From Candidatus Stercoripulliclostridium merdigallinarum (GTDB lineage: Bacteria > Bacillota > Clostridia > Christensenellales > DTU072): a stretch of DNA of 6,263 nucleotides. This document shows, one piece after another, positions 5,136-6,263 of this stretch. Position 1 is the stretch's first letter, and each line of letters opens with the position of its first letter. Both the position numbers and the translations under genes were made by a program. The stretch covers positions 1-6,263 of the forward strand of contig DVNF01000084.1 of NCBI GenBank assembly GCA_018714575.1, given 5' to 3'. The notes beneath the pieces were generated by a model. It was not told the DNA's origin and ran no database searches. It worked only from the letters and a program-made list of their open reading frames with translations.

Positions 5136-6263
5136 TTATTTTACCGATTTTTTCGCCGAAGCCAATTCCTCGGCTTTTCTTTTTTCAAGTTCTTCGATAT
5201 ATTTGTCCTCGTTTATCGGCAGAGTGACTTTCTCGCCCGTCCAACCCGAAAGGTGGATAGCGTTGGAAATTGTCAGTCCTCTGATACCCTCCTCGCCGGG
5301 AGCGATCAACGGAGTACCGAACAAAATATTCGAAATAAAGTTATTGATGATACCGGTATGCTGTTCGAACAGGAACATCTTTGCCTGTCCCAACAAACCG
5401 ATACGTTTTTTGATCTTTCTGGACGGAATACGCGGCATGAATTTTCTATTGACCGCATTGAATTCGGTTTCGCTGACCTCCAGCTCCGTAAACGTCAATT
5501 TGCCGCCTTCTATTACCAATTTGCCCTTGTCGCCGTCTATTTCCAACCTGTTGGTGCCGGGAAAATCGTGGGTAGAGGTAATGAAAACGCCCGTCGCGCC
5601 GTTTTCGTATTCCATAAAAGCAGTAACGTCGTTTTCGACGTTGATATTGCGGTTTTTGCCTACTTCCGTATGCGCTCTGACGCTGGAGGGCATTCCTCCC
5701 AGCCATTGGAACAGATCAAGTTGATGCGGGCATTGATTTATCAATACGCCGCCGCCTTCGCCTGCCCATGTGCCGCGCCAACCGCCTTGATCGTAATAAG
5801 CTTGGGGGCGGTACCAATTCGTGATTATCCAATTGATACGCTTCATCGATCCCAGCCTTCCGGTTTCGACCAATTCTTTCGCAAACCTGTACAGCTTGTT
5901 GGTGCGTTGATTGTACATTATGCCGAAAGTCAATTCGGGCTTCGCAGCCGCGACTTCGTTCATTTCACGAACGGCTTTGGTGTAAACGCCCGCCGGCTTT
6001 TCGATCAAAGTATGTAAACCCTTTTCCAAGGCGTAAATCGCCATGACGGGGTGGTAATAGTGGGGAGTCGCTATCAAAACCGCGTCTACTTTCCCGGAAT
6101 CTATCAAAGCTTTGTAGTCGTCGAAAAACTCTACGCCCTTCGGCGCCAGCTTTTCCTCCGCCCACTTCTTCCTTTCCGGAGCAATATCGCATACCGCTGT
6201 CAGCACGCCGTTTTTAATAAGTCCGTGCGTAAAACGCATGCAGTGTTGCGATCCCATTTTACC
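5136..6263 (-). CDS. Gfo/Idh/MocA family oxidoreductase, start beyond the right edge
   Basis: NAD(P)-dependent dehydrogenase of the glucose-fructose oxidoreductase / inositol 2-dehydrogenase / MocA family, which oxidises or reduces a hydroxyl on sugars, inositols or related compounds. The partial product has an N-terminal Rossmann domain and a C-terminal alpha/beta dimerisation domain. Residues below count from the ATG at 6257. Motifs are the visible GKMGSQH end of the dinucleotide loop, VDAVLIATPHYYHP (57-70), the EKPAG signature (86-90, with the catalytic-type Lys87), and GGGVLINQCPHQLDLFQWLGG (168-188, with His178 and Asp181 of the active-site helix). The ATG at 6257 is not the true start. 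The frame stays open to the window edge, and the codons before it add Gly-Lys, so this Met sits inside the GxGxxG coenzyme loop and the first strand of the fold lies outside the window. Asn174 sits where many members have Asp in the D-x-x-x-H motif. The last 25 residues are charged and probably helical. It is the first visible gene of an apparent operon with the alpha-glucosidase 17 bp downstream. The substrate cannot be told from sequence. Confidence 0.92.
   Translation of the reverse strand, partial: GKMGSQHCMRFTHGLIKNGVLTAVCDIAPERKKWAEEKLAPKGVEFFDDYKALIDSGKVDAVLIATPHYYHPVMAIYALEKGLHTLIEKPAGVYTKAVREMNEVAAAKPELTFGIMYNQRTNKLYRFAKELVETGRLGSMKRINWIITNWYRPQAYYDQGGWRGTWAGEGGGVLINQCPHQLDLFQWLGGMPSSVRAHTEVGKNRNINVENDVTAFMEYENGATGVFITSTHDFPGTNRLEIDGDKGKLVIEGGKLTFTELEVSETEFNAVNRKFMPRIPSRKIKKRIGLLGQAKMFLFEQHTGIINNFISNILFGTPLIAPGEEGIRGLTISNAIHLSGWTGEKVTLPINEDKYIEELEKRKAEELASAKKSVK

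Noticed and set aside
5109..6017. A 302-codon open frame on the + strand opposite the oxidoreductase gene
   Set aside because: The - strand frame carries the conserved Gfo/Idh/MocA motifs, while the + strand translation looks like an arbitrary reverse reading. It is best explained as a mirror of codon usage.
1..6263. Mobile elements, CRISPR arrays, tRNA or rRNA genes, toxin-antitoxin or defence genes
   Set aside because: No transposase, integrase, long terminal inverted repeat, regularly spaced repeat, tRNA cloverleaf pattern or defence domain is visible. Almost all of the window is accounted for by four ordinary genes.

Overview
The window looks like a piece of a bacterial chromosome of moderate GC content, most likely from an anaerobic, carbohydrate-degrading Firmicute (Clostridia-like, gut or rumen type). 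This rests on the strong GGAG-type ribosome binding sites, short intergenic gaps, Gram-positive style hairpin terminator and the set of glycoside-processing genes. The lineage is inference; no rRNA or other phylogenetic marker is present. A Christensenellales-type lineage would fit the acidic low-complexity protein tail but is not shown by it.

Layout. On the + strand, a consensus-like extended -10 promoter (47-75) precedes one gene, a GH29 alpha-L-fucosidase-type glycoside hydrolase (174-1676). Everything else is on the - strand and reads right to left. First is a Gfo/Idh/MocA-family NAD(P)-dependent oxidoreductase that runs off the right edge (6263 to 5136). After 17 bp comes a GH13 alpha-glucosidase of the oligo-1,6-glucosidase type with an unusual acidic tail (5118 to 3148). 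After 59 bp holding a GC-rich hairpin comes the AAA+ ATPase RarA/MgsA (3088 to 1763). The fucosidase and rarA converge on an 86-bp AT-rich gap that contains a clear intrinsic terminator for the - strand. No gene-free stretch exceeds 300 bases.

How the genes fit together. The two hydrolases and the oxidoreductase suggest intracellular breakdown of imported oligosaccharides: the fucosidase removes terminal fucose or a related sugar, the GH13 enzyme splits short alpha-glucosides, and the oxidoreductase acts on a sugar, inositol or related polyol. None of the three shows a signal peptide or membrane segment in the visible part, and no transporter or regulator is in view, so the shared pathway is inference. 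RarA is a housekeeping replication-fork protein and probably only a positional neighbour.

I found no mobile element, CRISPR array, RNA gene, defence system or convincing novel system. The points worth a second look are the GH13 tail, the divergent active-site surroundings of the GH29 protein, the hairpin and absent ribosome binding site before rarA, and a possible short leader reading frame before the fucosidase.
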